Positions 8,660 through 18,201 of a stretch of 64,000 bases of DNA are shown here, piece by piece. The DNA is from Frigoribacterium endophyticum. Its GTDB lineage: Bacteria; Actinomycetota; Actinomycetes; Actinomycetales; Microbacteriaceae. Under the pieces are notes generated by a model. It saw only the letters and a program-made list of their open reading frames with translations. It did not search any database and was not told the DNA's origin. Within the stretch, counting starts at the first letter, position 1. Every line of letters starts with the position of its first letter. The translations under genes and the position numbers were made by a program. Where the stretch lies: the NCBI RefSeq assembly GCF_011759585.1, contig NZ_JAAOYV010000001.1, positions 1,054,001-1,118,000 on the forward strand. Reading direction: 5' to 3'.

Positions 8660-9955
8660 ATGAAGAAGACAGCACTCATGGGCATGGCGATGGTCTCGCT
8701 CACCGCGATCAGCCTGACCGGCTGCTCGTCCGCGTCCAACGACGACGGCGATCCCTCGGGCGAGATCACCGTGCTCACCAACCGCACCGACCTCGTCGAC
8801 ACCACCTTCGCCGACTACGCGAAGACGTTCGAGGACAAGTACCCGGGCACGAGCGTGAAGTTCGAGGCGCTGACCGACTACGAGGGCGACGTCAAGATCC
8901 GCCTGAACTCGAAGGACTACGGGGACGCGCTGCTCATCCCCAGCTCGAACGTCACGAAGGACCAGTACGCGAGCTTCTTCGAGCCCCTCGGCACGGTCGA
9001 CGAGATGAGCGAGAAGTACCGCTTCGTCGACGCCGGTGCCTACGACGGCCAGTCCTACGGCATCTCGACCTTCGGGTCAGCCATGGGCATGGTCGTCAAC
9101 AAGAAGGTCTGGGCCGCTGCCGGGATCACCGAGGCTCCGACCACACAGGAGGAGTACCTTACCGACCTCCAGGCGATCCGCGACTCGACAGACGCCGACC
9201 CTTACTACACGAACTACGCCGATGGCTGGCCCCTCGCTGCCATCGAGAACAACCTCGGGGCCACGCAGGGCCCGGACGTGCGCATGGAGATGGCCGCGGA
9301 CGACGCTCCGTGGACCGAGGGCACCGACCAGTACAAGATCGATGACCTGCTGTACCAGACAGTCGAGGCCGGCCTCAGCGAGGCCGACCCGACCACCACC
9401 AACTGGGAGGAGTCCAAGAACCTCCTCGCCCAGGGCAAGATCGGATCGATGGTGCTCGGCTCCTGGGCCGTCAGCCAGATGCAGGACGCCGCCGAGGCCG
9501 CTGGCGCATCGCGCGACGACATCGGCTTCTGGCCGATGCCGTGGCAGGTCGACGGGCAGTTCACCTCGGTGACCGCCAGCGACAAGGTCCTCGGTGTCAG
9601 CAAGAACAGCGACAACAAGGCGACCGCGAAGGCATGGGTCGACTGGTTCTCGAACGAGTCCGGCTACGCCGAGAGCCAGGGAGCCATCAGCCCCGTCAAG
9701 AGCGACCCCGAGCCCGACACCCTCGCCGACTTCTCCGCCCTCGACGTGCAGTACCTCGAACTGGCTCCCGACCCGGTCGGCAAGGAGGCACTTCTTACGG
9801 ACATCGCCAACGAGGCCGAGATCGACATCTTCGGCAACAGCTACAAGCAGAAGCTCATCGACACAGCCCGCGGCGCAGCCGACGGCGACGAGCAGTCGTT
9901 CTTCTCCGACCTCAACGACCGCTGGGCCGCAGCACAGGAGAAGGTCTCCGAATGA
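8660..9955 (+). CDS. CUT1 ABC transporter sugar-binding lipoprotein (mannan locus)
   Basis: A 431-residue family 1 extracellular solute-binding protein. The N-terminus is a lipoprotein signal ending in the lipobox LTGC (Cys near 22), so it is tethered to the outer face of the membrane. GAAGGAG precedes the ATG. It is followed with 4-bp overlaps by two permeases and then a beta-mannosidase, which suggests manno-oligosaccharides as ligands. That specificity is inferred from neighbours, not from binding residues. The operon has no ATPase, as is normal in Actinobacteria that share a MsiK-type ATPase. Confidence 0.9.
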   Translation: MKKTALMGMAMVSLTAISLTGCSSASNDDGDPSGEITVLTNRTDLVDTTFADYAKTFEDKYPGTSVKFEALTDYEGDVKIRLNSKDYGDALLIPSSNVTKDQYASFFEPLGTVDEMSEKYRFVDAGAYDGQSYGISTFGSAMGMVVNKKVWAAAGITEAPTTQEEYLTDLQAIRDSTDADPYYTNYADGWPLAAIENNLGATQGPDVRMEMAADDAPWTEGTDQYKIDDLLYQTVEAGLSEADPTTTNWEESKNLLAQGKIGSMVLGSWAVSQMQDAAEAAGASRDDIGFWPMPWQVDGQFTSVTASDKVLGVSKNSDNKATAKAWVDWFSNESGYAESQGAISPVKSDPEPDTLADFSALDVQYLELAPDPVGKEALLTDIANEAEIDIFGNSYKQKLIDTARGAADGDEQSFFSDLNDRWAAAQEKVSE

Positions 9956-10920
9956 CCCAGCTCGCCTCGCCTCCCGAGGTCGCGGCGACCGTCACCGACA
10001 AGGGCCAGCGCCGGGGCAAGCGCCCCGGCGCCGGCTCGGCCGGGCGCGTGGGCCGACGCGGCCTCCGCATCGCCCCGTGGCTCTTCCTGGCCGTGCCGCT
10101 GGCGTTCCTCATCGTCCTGACCTACGTGCCCGTCGCGAACCTCCTCTGGTACAGCGTCACCGACTGGGACGGCCTGTCGCCGGTCAAGGAGTTCGTCGGC
10201 CCCGAGAACTTCGTCGACATCTTCACCCGGCCCGAGATCTTCCAGGTCTTCTTCGTCAGCCTCTTCTACCTGGCCGGCGCCATCGCCCAGCTCGTCCTGG
10301 CCCTGTACTTCGCGACCCTCCTCAGCTTCAAGACCCGCTTCTCGAACCTGTTCAAGGGGATCATCTTCTTCCCGTACCTCATCAACGGGGTCGCGATCGG
10401 GCTCGTCTTCCTCTACTTCTTCCGCCCCGGCGGCACCCTCGACGCCCTCGCCGCCCTGGTCGGCGTCGAGAACACCCCGCAGTGGCTCGGCGACCCCGGC
10501 GTCGTCAACACCTCGCTAGCCGCGACGAGCGTCTGGCGCTACATGGGCCTGAACTTCGTGCTCTTCTTGGGCGCGATCCAGTCGGTGCCGTCCGAGCAGT
10601 ACGAGGCGGCCGACCTCGACGGCGCGACGTCCTGGCACAAGTTCCTCTACATCATCGTGCCCAGCATCCGACGCATCCTCGGCCTGTCGTTCATCCTCGC
10701 GATCGCCGGTGCCCTCTCGGCGTTCGAGATGCCGTACATCATGACCGGAGGCGCCAACGGGTCGGAGACGTTCGTCATCCAGACCGTCGACACCGCGTTC
10801 CGCTTCTCAAAAGTCGGCCTCGCCTCCGCCATGGCCGTCGTCCTGCTCATCATCGTGCTCGTCATCACAGCGGTGCAGCGGCTGCTGTTCCCGGACGAGA
10901 AAAAGGAGGACGCCTCGTGA
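9952..10920 (+). CDS. CUT1 ABC sugar permease, MalF type (mannan locus)
   Basis: 322 residues with a basic cytosolic N-terminus of about 35 residues followed by six predicted membrane segments. The EAA loop that docks the ATPase is visible as EAADLDGATSWHKF followed by PSIRRILG. The start ATG overlaps the stop of the binding protein (ATGA), indicating translational coupling. With the next permease it would form the heterodimeric channel for manno-oligosaccharides. Confidence 0.92.
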   Translation: MTQLASPPEVAATVTDKGQRRGKRPGAGSAGRVGRRGLRIAPWLFLAVPLAFLIVLTYVPVANLLWYSVTDWDGLSPVKEFVGPENFVDIFTRPEIFQVFFVSLFYLAGAIAQLVLALYFATLLSFKTRFSNLFKGIIFFPYLINGVAIGLVFLYFFRPGGTLDALAALVGVENTPQWLGDPGVVNTSLAATSVWRYMGLNFVLFLGAIQSVPSEQYEAADLDGATSWHKFLYIIVPSIRRILGLSFILAIAGALSAFEMPYIMTGGANGSETFVIQTVDTAFRFSKVGLASAMAVVLLIIVLVITAVQRLLFPDEKKEDAS

Positions 10921-11774
10921 CCAGCACCGCGTCGCTCACCCGCTCGCGCGCGCTCGCCCGCACCGGGACGATCGTCAAGTACGTCAGCCTCGTGCTCGCG
11001 TGCCTCGCGGCCCTCGTCCCGCTCGTCACCATCGTCATGCTCGCCTTCAAGACGGACGACGAGTACCGGACCACGGCCCCGCTCAGCCCGCCCGGCAACT
11101 GGCTCAACCTCGACAACTTCGTCACCGCCTTCACCCAGGGCGGCATGCTGATGGGCTTCGTCAACACGGGGATCATCCTCGTCGTCTCCGTCGTCGGGAC
11201 CATCCTGATCGGCACGATGGCCGCCTACGCCATCGACCGGTTCCGGTTCCGCGGCCGGAAGCTCGTGCTCGGAGGGTTCCTGCTCGCGACCCTCGTGCCG
11301 TCGGTCACGACGCAGGTCGCGACCTTCCAGGTCATCAGCGCCCTCGACCTCTTCAACACCCGCGGCGCGGCGATCCTCATCTTCATGGGAACCGACATCG
11401 TCGCGATCTACATCTTCCTGCAGTTCATGCAGTCGATCCCCGTCTCGCTCGACGAGGCGGCGATGCTCGACGGCGCGAGCCGCTTCACCGTCTACTGGCG
11501 GATCGTCCTGCCGCTGCTCAAGCCGGCCATCGCGACGGTGGTCATCATCAAGGGCATCGCGGTCTACAACGAGTTCTACATCCCCTTCCTCTACATGCCC
11601 TCGCAGGACCTCGGCGTCATCTCGACCTCCCTGTTCCGCTTCATGGGCCCCTTCGGCGCGCAGTGGGAGGTCATCGCGGCAGGCACGCTGCTCGTGATCA
11701 TCCCCACCCTCATCGCCTTCCTCTTCCTCCAGCGATACATCTACAACGGCCTCACGGCAGGAGCCACCAAGTGA
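10917..11774 (+). CDS. CUT1 ABC sugar permease, MalG type (mannan locus)
   Basis: 285 residues, six predicted membrane helices, EAA motif EAAMLDGASRFTVYWRIVLP. The GTG start overlaps the previous stop (GTGA) and the stop overlaps the next GTG start, so the three transport genes and the mannosidase form one tightly coupled transcript. Second half of the importer. Confidence 0.92.
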   Translation: MTSTASLTRSRALARTGTIVKYVSLVLACLAALVPLVTIVMLAFKTDDEYRTTAPLSPPGNWLNLDNFVTAFTQGGMLMGFVNTGIILVVSVVGTILIGTMAAYAIDRFRFRGRKLVLGGFLLATLVPSVTTQVATFQVISALDLFNTRGAAILIFMGTDIVAIYIFLQFMQSIPVSLDEAAMLDGASRFTVYWRIVLPLLKPAIATVVIIKGIAVYNEFYIPFLYMPSQDLGVISTSLFRFMGPFGAQWEVIAAGTLLVIIPTLIAFLFLQRYIYNGLTAGATK

Positions 11775-14269
11775 CCACCACCTTCCCCACCACCGCGACC
11801 GAGACTCGCCGCCCGCTCCACGACGGCTGGTCCGTCCGCTCGACCCGCGGCCCGGTGCCCGCCGACATCGCCTCGGCGACCGTCCCCGCCACGGTGCCCG
11901 GCCTCGTGCACACCGACCTGCTCACCGCCGGCCTCATCCCCGACCCCTACCTCGACCGCAACGAGCAGAAGGTCACCTGGATCGGCGCGAGCGACTGGCA
12001 GTACCGCACCACGTTCTCGTGGAGCCCCGACGGCCACGACCGTCACGACCTCGTGTTCGAGGGCCTCGACACCGTCGCCACGGTCACCCTCAACGGCACC
12101 GAGCTGGCACGCACCGTCAACCAGCACCGCACCTACCGCCTCCCGGCCGACGGGGTGCTCGTCGACGGAGACAACGACCTCGTCGTCGACTTCGCCTCGC
12201 CCGTCGCCTACGCCGACCAGGCCAGCCTCGACATCGGTTACCGGCCGCACACCTACTCCCACCCCTTCAACGCCATCCGCAAGGCGGCCTGCAACTTCGG
12301 TTGGGACTGGGGCCTCGACGCGGCCTCCTCGGGCATCTTCAAACCCGTCACCCTGCACTCCTGGTCGGGCGCCCGCGTCGAGAGCGTCCGCCCCGTCGTG
12401 ACGACCGACGGAGGCGCGGGCCACGTCCGCGCCCACGTCACGATCGAGAGGGCGGCCGGCTCCGACGCCGCGCTGACAGTCTCCGGCCTCGTGGCGAGCC
12501 CCGACGGAGCCGAGGCCGCGACGGCCAGCGTCGACGTCGCCCCGGGCGCGACCGAGGCCGTCGTCGACCTCGACGTCGACGACGTCGCGCTCTGGTGGCC
12601 TCGCGGCCACGGCGACGCCGTCCTCTACGGCCTCGCCGTCGACCTCGTCGTCGACGACCAGCCCGCAGCCGCCTGGTCGAGCCGCATCGGATTCCGCACG
12701 GTCGTCGTCGAGCTCGAGCCCGACTCCGAGGGCACCAGCTTCCGCGTCGTGGTCAACGGCCAGCCGGTGTGGACGAGGGGCGCGAACTGGATCCCCGACG
12801 ACGCCTTCGTCACGCGTGTCACCCGCGACCGCGTCGCCGCCCGCCTCGACCAGGCCGAGTTCGCGAACATGAACCTGCTGCGCGTCTGGGGCGGCGGCTA
12901 CTACGAGTCCGATGACTTCTACGAGCTGTGCGACGAACGCGGCATCATGACCTGGCAGGACTTCCTCTTCGCCTGCGCTTCCTACGCCGAGGAGGAGCCG
13001 CTCCGCAGCGAGGTCGAGGCCGAGGTCCGAGACAACGTGACGCGCCTCATGTCCCACCCGAGCCTGGTGCTCTGGAACGGCAACAACGAAAATATCTGGG
13101 GCTTCGAGGAGTGGGGCTGGGAGAAGCGCCTCCAGGGTCGCACCTGGGGCCTGGGCTACTACCTCGACCTGCTGCCACGCCTCGTCGCCGAACTCGACCC
13201 CGAGCGGTCCTACACGCCGGGCAGTCCCTGGTCGGGCGACCCCGAACGGCCGGCGAACGAGATCGAGCACGGCTCGGTGCACCTCTGGGAGCTGTGGAAC
13301 CGCGTCGACTACCCGCACTACCGCGACACCGTGCCCCGTTTCGTCGCCGAGTTCGGCTGGCAGGGCCCCGCGACCTGGTCCACGATCCAGCAGTCGATCT
13401 CCGACTCGCCCCTGACGCCCGAGTCGCCCGGCATGATCTGGCACCAGAAGGCGACCGACGGCAACGACAAGCTGACCGACGGCCTCGTCGCGCACCTCCC
13501 GCTGCCTGACGACACCGAGGACTGGCACTGGGCGATGTCGCTGAACCAGGCCCACGCGGTCGCCTTCGCCATCGAGCACTGGCGGTCGTGGAGCCCCACC
13601 ACGATGGGGTCGATCGTCTGGCAGCTGAACGACTGCTGGCCCGTCACCTCGTGGGCCGCCGTCGACGGCTACGGACGCGCCAAGCCGCTGCTCTACGCCC
13701 TCAAGCACGTCTACGCCGACCGCCTCGTCACGATCCAGCCGCGCGGCGACGACCTCGTCGCCGCCGTCTCGAACGACTCGCCCGAGGCGTGGGAGGCGCA
13801 GGTCGTCCTCCAGAGGCTCTCCTACGAGGGCGAGGTGCTCGCCTCCGCGACGGTCGACCTGGCGCTCGACGCCCGCACCACCACCACGGTCGCGATCCCC
13901 GCCGAGGTCGCCGCCTTCGGCGATCCCGCCCGCGAGCTGATCGTCGCCACGGTCGGTGCCGAGCGGGGGCTGTGGTTCCCGGTCGAACAGCGTGACTCGG
14001 CCCTGACCGCCGCCGACCTGACGACGGTCGTGACCGCGGTCGACGGCGGCTACGACGTCGTGGTGACCAGCGCCTCCTTGGCTCGCGACGTGACGCTGCT
14101 CGTCGACAAGGTCGACGTGCACGCCGTCGTCGACGACATGATGGTCACCCTGCTGCCCGGGGAGTCCGTGACGTTCCGCGTGAGCAGCGATGCCGACCTC
14201 ACCCCCGAGCAGCTGACCTCGGCGAGCGTGCTCCGCACGTCGAACCAGCTCGTCGTCGACTGGGCCTGA
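11771..14269 (+). CDS. beta-mannosidase, GH2 family
   Basis: An 832-residue exo-glycosidase that releases mannose from the non-reducing ends of imported manno-oligosaccharides. The N-terminal jelly-roll region has VPGLVHTDLLTAGLIPDPYL and WIGASDWQY, characteristic of GH2 beta-mannosidases rather than beta-galactosidases. The acid/base Glu is in WNGNNE (about residue 440) and the nucleophile Glu in AEFGWQG (about 527). No signal peptide is present, so it works in the cytosol on what the adjoining transporter brings in. The GTG start overlaps the permease stop. Confidence 0.94.
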   Translation: MTTTFPTTATETRRPLHDGWSVRSTRGPVPADIASATVPATVPGLVHTDLLTAGLIPDPYLDRNEQKVTWIGASDWQYRTTFSWSPDGHDRHDLVFEGLDTVATVTLNGTELARTVNQHRTYRLPADGVLVDGDNDLVVDFASPVAYADQASLDIGYRPHTYSHPFNAIRKAACNFGWDWGLDAASSGIFKPVTLHSWSGARVESVRPVVTTDGGAGHVRAHVTIERAAGSDAALTVSGLVASPDGAEAATASVDVAPGATEAVVDLDVDDVALWWPRGHGDAVLYGLAVDLVVDDQPAAAWSSRIGFRTVVVELEPDSEGTSFRVVVNGQPVWTRGANWIPDDAFVTRVTRDRVAARLDQAEFANMNLLRVWGGGYYESDDFYELCDERGIMTWQDFLFACASYAEEEPLRSEVEAEVRDNVTRLMSHPSLVLWNGNNENIWGFEEWGWEKRLQGRTWGLGYYLDLLPRLVAELDPERSYTPGSPWSGDPERPANEIEHGSVHLWELWNRVDYPHYRDTVPRFVAEFGWQGPATWSTIQQSISDSPLTPESPGMIWHQKATDGNDKLTDGLVAHLPLPDDTEDWHWAMSLNQAHAVAFAIEHWRSWSPTTMGSIVWQLNDCWPVTSWAAVDGYGRAKPLLYALKHVYADRLVTIQPRGDDLVAAVSNDSPEAWEAQVVLQRLSYEGEVLASATVDLALDARTTTTVAIPAEVAAFGDPARELIVATVGAERGLWFPVEQRDSALTAADLTTVVTAVDGGYDVVVTSASLARDVTLLVDKVDVHAVVDDMMVTLLPGESVTFRVSSDADLTPEQLTSASVLRTSNQLVVDWA

Positions 14270-14271
14270 CG

Positions 14272-15240
14272 ATGTCAAGGATCGCCCTGGCCGTCGACCT
14301 GGGCGGCACCAAGGTCGAGGCTGCCCTCGTCGACGACGACGGCCGGATCGTCGGGGGCAGCCGGGTGCGCGCAGCCACGGGCGCGGCGGCCTCGCGGGCA
14401 GAGCTGCGGGGTGCCGTCGGCACCGTGGTCGACGGTGCCCTGGCCGCCCTCCCGGCCGGCGGCGAGCTGGTGGGTGCTGGCATCGGGTCGGCCGGCCCCG
14501 TCGACCTCGTCGCGGGCACGGTGAGCCCGAAGAACCTGCCCGTGCTCGCCGGGTTCGACCTGCGCCGAGAAGTCGAGGTCCGCCTCCAGGCCCTGCCGGT
14601 CCGGCTGCGCCTGGACGGCACTTGCATCGCTCTCGCCGAGCACTGGCTCGGAGCGACGGCTGGGCTCGCGGACACGATGTCCATGGTGGTCTCGACCGGG
14701 GTCGGCGGCGGGCTGATCGTCGGCGGTGCCCTGGTGTCGGGCAGGACGGGGAACGCCGGACACATCGGCCAGATCCACGTCGCCGGCTTCGGAGGGGAAG
14801 CAGGCGAGGCCGACTCGACCACGCTCGAGGCCGTCGCGTCCGGGACGAACGCCGTGCGCTGGGCCCGGAGCCACGGCTGGTCCGGGACCTCGGGGGAGGA
14901 CCTCGCCCTGTCGTGCGCCGACGGGGAGCCGACCGCCCTGGCGGCCGTCCACCGATCCGCAGCAGCCGTCGGCCAGGCGATCGCCAGCACGACCACGCTG
15001 CTCGACCTGGACGCCGTCGCCATCGGCGGTGGCTTCGCGGGGGTCGTGCCCGATTACGTCGACCTGGTGCGCCACGGGGCCCGTCGAGCCACCGTGCTCG
15101 CCTACGCCACCGAGGTGCTCATCGTCCCGGCAGCCCTCGGATTCGCCGCTCCCTTGCTGGGAGCCGCCGCACTCGTCCACCGCCCCGACATGGTCGACCC
15201 GAACCGGGTCGACACACGGCGGCTGGTCAGCACGACCTGA
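14272..15240 (+). CDS. ROK-family sugar kinase, probably for mannose
   Basis: 322 residues with the phosphate-binding motif DLGGTKVEAALV at the N-terminus, GNAGHIGQ around 160 and the late GGGFAG. The Asp in LDGTCIALAEHW sits where ROK kinases keep their catalytic base. The Cys-rich zinc motif of most ROK proteins is missing: the matching stretch reads GFGGEAGEADSTTLE, with no Cys. It begins two bases after the mannosidase stop. Because the mannosidase yields mannose, mannokinase is the most economical role, giving mannose-6-phosphate; glucokinase or fructokinase activity is possible. Confidence 0.85.
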   Translation: MSRIALAVDLGGTKVEAALVDDDGRIVGGSRVRAATGAAASRAELRGAVGTVVDGALAALPAGGELVGAGIGSAGPVDLVAGTVSPKNLPVLAGFDLRREVEVRLQALPVRLRLDGTCIALAEHWLGATAGLADTMSMVVSTGVGGGLIVGGALVSGRTGNAGHIGQIHVAGFGGEAGEADSTTLEAVASGTNAVRWARSHGWSGTSGEDLALSCADGEPTALAAVHRSAAAVGQAIASTTTLLDLDAVAIGGGFAGVVPDYVDLVRHGARRATVLAYATEVLIVPAALGFAAPLLGAAALVHRPDMVDPNRVDTRRLVSTT

Positions 15241-15300
15241 CACCAGGCCGCCCGACCGGGGCGCCCTGATCACCGCACAGCCGAAGGAGCCTGAGCACCC

Positions 15301-18201
15301 ATGACGACACCGACCGCCACCAGCGTCCCCAGCCACGACCATCCGTCCCGCACGACCCCGAGACCGACACGGAGGCGGTCGATCCGAGTGTGCGCCGTGG
15401 TCGCCACGGGCGTCCTGCTCGGCTCGCTCGCACCCCTGACGCCACACCAGGCGGAGGCCGCGTCCGCCGTGCCGCGCGCGGAGTGGACGACCCAGAACAC
15501 CGAGTTCGTCACCCGGGACGCGTCACGCCTCCAGCTCAGGGGAGAGACCTTCCGGGCCAGCGGGGCCAACATCTACTGGCTCGGCCTCGACGAGAACGTC
15601 GGAGGGGTCGACTACCCCACCTTCTTCCGCATCAAGGACACCCTCGACTCGGCCCACCGTGCCGGCATCACCGTCGTCCGCTCGCACATGGGCACCTCGA
15701 CGGCCCAGGACGACGCGAACACGCTCGCGCTGATGCCGAGCCTGGGCGAGTACGACGACGACGCCTTCGCCACGATCGACTTCGCCGTCGCCTACGCCGG
15801 GTCGCTCGGCATCCGGCTGATCTTGCCGCTCACCGACGAGTGGGAGTACTACCACGGCGGCCACCGCGACTTCACGACGCCCCTGGGCCTCGAGTCCGCC
15901 GACTTCTACACCGATCCGCGGGCCATCGACGCCTACCAGGACTACGTCGACCACGTCGTCGGGCGCACCAACGCGCTGACCGGCGTCCCCTACGCCGAGG
16001 ACCCGACCATCATGGCCTGGGAGCTCGGCAACGAGCTCGAGGGCATGACCCTCCCGTGGATCGACGAACAGGTCGCCCACGTCAAACAACAAGCCCCGTC
16101 GCAGCTCGTCGCCGCCGGCCGACGGTTCGACATCGACCCCGACACCCTCGCCGCGGCCGCGCTCGACATCGTCGACGTCCACTACTACCCTCCGACGGCC
16201 GCCCGCGTCTCAGCCGATGCCGCGACCGTCACCGCCGCCGGGAAGGTCTACATCGCCGGCGAGTACGCCTCGACGGCGGCGACGCCCGCGCTGTTGAGCC
16301 CGCTCGCCCAGGACCCAGCTGTCTCCGGGATGTTCGCCTGGTCGCTGTTCGGCCACGACGACCGCGCCGGCCTCGTGCCCCACGACGACGGGTTCACCTT
16401 CCACCTGCCCGGAGGGACGCCGTCCGAAGAGTCTCGGGCCGAGGCGATCCGCCAGTACGCCCGCGACATCGGCGTCGTGCTGCCCGCCCTGCCTCTCGAG
16501 GCCCCGCTCGTGACGAGCGTGCAGCGAGCCCAGGGCATCTCGACCATCACCTGGCGCGGGACCGCCGGCGCAGCCGGATACGTCGTCGAGCGACAGGTCA
16601 CCGACCAGCCGTGGACGACCGTCACCGAGGAGGCGCTGGGCGCGTCAGCCGGGACCGTCACCGACATCGAGTCCCCGGCCGGCGCCTCCTACCGGGTCCG
16701 GGCGCTCGACGGTACGGGGACGACCGGACCCGCGTCCGACGTCGTCCGCCCGGACGGCGGCGACGTGCTCGTCGATCCCGTGCAGGACTGGCGCCTCTCG
16801 TCCGCACACGACGGCGTGACGGTCGCGGCCGACCCCGACGGAGGGTCCGTGATCGCAACGGACGGCACGTCCGGTTCGGTGGCCTGGCAGCGTGTCGGGC
16901 TCACCCGTGCCGAGTTCCAGGTCGACGAGCCGGCCGCCGCCCGCGTCGAGACGAGCGCGGACGGCAGCACCTGGGTGCCCGCCGCCACGGTCGTCACCGA
17001 CGAGGGCTCGATCGTCGCCGACGGCCTCGCCGGTGACCACGTCCGCGTCGTGCTGACCGGGGACGCGCACCTCACGCGCGCCACCCTGCGGTCCGCGGCC
17101 ATGGACCCCACCAGAGCGCCCGGGGCGTTCTTGCTGCAGGCGCCCCTCGACGAGACGACGGGCACCACCTCGACGCCGGACTTCGCCTGGACGGCCGCGG
17201 CGGACGCCGCCTACTACCGCTTCGCGCTGAGGGACCCCAAAGGCACGATCGTGGCCTCGGCCGGCGGTCTGACCGGCACGTCGTACCGGCCCGACGTCAC
17301 GCTCGAGCCCGGCACGACCTACCGCTGGTCGGTCGAGGCCGTGAACGGTGTCGGCACCACGACGTCGGTACCCACGACGGCGTCCTTCTCCACCCGTCCC
17401 CTCCCGACGGAGGCGCTCGTGGTGGAGGACTTCGAGGAGTACGCCGACGAGGCCGCCCTCACCAGCACCTACGTGCGCAACACGGGGGGCGGAGCTGTCA
17501 CGCCCACCCTCGGTGAGAACCCGTCCACGGGCTCGCAGGCGGGACAGTTCGCCTACGACCTCGCGGGCCCCGGCTACGCGGGCGTCGTCCGCACCCTCGC
17601 CGAGCCGCAGGACTGGTGGGGCTACACCGGCCTCTCGCTCTCGCTGCGCGCCCCCGCCGGGGACGACGTGACCGTACAGATCGTGGCCGGAGGGTCGTAC
17701 TTCGAGACCACCCTCGCGGTCGAGGGGGAGGGCTGGCAGCAGATCGACGTGCCCTTCGGCGCGTTCGCGCCGCCCGCCTGGGCAGGCGACGCCGTCCTCG
17801 ACCCGTCGAGCGTGACCCAGCTCGCCTTCTACCTCGGCGGCGACGGGGCGGGCGAGCTGCTCGTGGACGACGTCGTCACGACGGTCGACCCTGCCGCGGT
17901 CGTGCCTGTCGACCCGGGCACGCCGGGCACGCCCGGAGCGCCCGGTGGGGATGCCGGACCGGGCGCAGGTCCGGGGTCCGGTGCAGGAGGCACGGTGCCC
18001 GTCAGCGGGACCGGGATCGTCCCGACCTCCGCGACCACCGCCTCCACGGGTCTCGCCTTCACAGGCTCGGCCTCGACCACGGCGCTCGCCCTGGCCGCCC
18101 TGGTATCGGTCATCGCCGGTGCCGTCGCACTCCGAGCCGCACGACGACGTCGGCTCACAACGACGACCACCTCGGTGGTCGAGCGAGGAGAAGCATCATG
18201 A
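15301..18201 (+). CDS. cell-wall-anchored endo-beta-1,4-mannanase, GH5 family
   Basis: 966 residues built as follows: long signal peptide (cleavage probably after QAEA near 53); GH5-type catalytic domain with acid/base Glu in WELGNELEG (about 245) and nucleophile Glu in VYIAGEYAS (about 321); two fibronectin-like regions (roughly 395-480 and 615-705); a carbohydrate-binding-like jelly roll (about 708-860, starting VVEDFEEYADE); a Gly/Pro-rich linker; and a C-terminal sorting signal LAFTG, hydrophobic helix and RRRR. LAxTG is the class E sortase motif, so the enzyme should be covalently attached to the wall. AAGGAG precedes the ATG. It overlaps the next gene by 4 bp. Confidence 0.9.
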   Translation: MTTPTATSVPSHDHPSRTTPRPTRRRSIRVCAVVATGVLLGSLAPLTPHQAEAASAVPRAEWTTQNTEFVTRDASRLQLRGETFRASGANIYWLGLDENVGGVDYPTFFRIKDTLDSAHRAGITVVRSHMGTSTAQDDANTLALMPSLGEYDDDAFATIDFAVAYAGSLGIRLILPLTDEWEYYHGGHRDFTTPLGLESADFYTDPRAIDAYQDYVDHVVGRTNALTGVPYAEDPTIMAWELGNELEGMTLPWIDEQVAHVKQQAPSQLVAAGRRFDIDPDTLAAAALDIVDVHYYPPTAARVSADAATVTAAGKVYIAGEYASTAATPALLSPLAQDPAVSGMFAWSLFGHDDRAGLVPHDDGFTFHLPGGTPSEESRAEAIRQYARDIGVVLPALPLEAPLVTSVQRAQGISTITWRGTAGAAGYVVERQVTDQPWTTVTEEALGASAGTVTDIESPAGASYRVRALDGTGTTGPASDVVRPDGGDVLVDPVQDWRLSSAHDGVTVAADPDGGSVIATDGTSGSVAWQRVGLTRAEFQVDEPAAARVETSADGSTWVPAATVVTDEGSIVADGLAGDHVRVVLTGDAHLTRATLRSAAMDPTRAPGAFLLQAPLDETTGTTSTPDFAWTAAADAAYYRFALRDPKGTIVASAGGLTGTSYRPDVTLEPGTTYRWSVEAVNGVGTTTSVPTTASFSTRPLPTEALVVEDFEEYADEAALTSTYVRNTGGGAVTPTLGENPSTGSQAGQFAYDLAGPGYAGVVRTLAEPQDWWGYTGLSLSLRAPAGDDVTVQIVAGGSYFETTLAVEGEGWQQIDVPFGAFAPPAWAGDAVLDPSSVTQLAFYLGGDGAGELLVDDVVTTVDPAAVVPVDPGTPGTPGAPGGDAGPGAGPGSGAGGTVPVSGTGIVPTSATTASTGLAFTGSASTTALALAALVSVIAGAVALRAARRRRLTTTTTSVVERGEAS

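Noticed and set aside
11741-14278. 845-codon minus-strand frame opposite the mannosidase
   Set aside because: Composition is Val/Gly/Asp/Arg repeats typical of GC-rich antisense reading; the GH2 enzyme on the other strand is certain.
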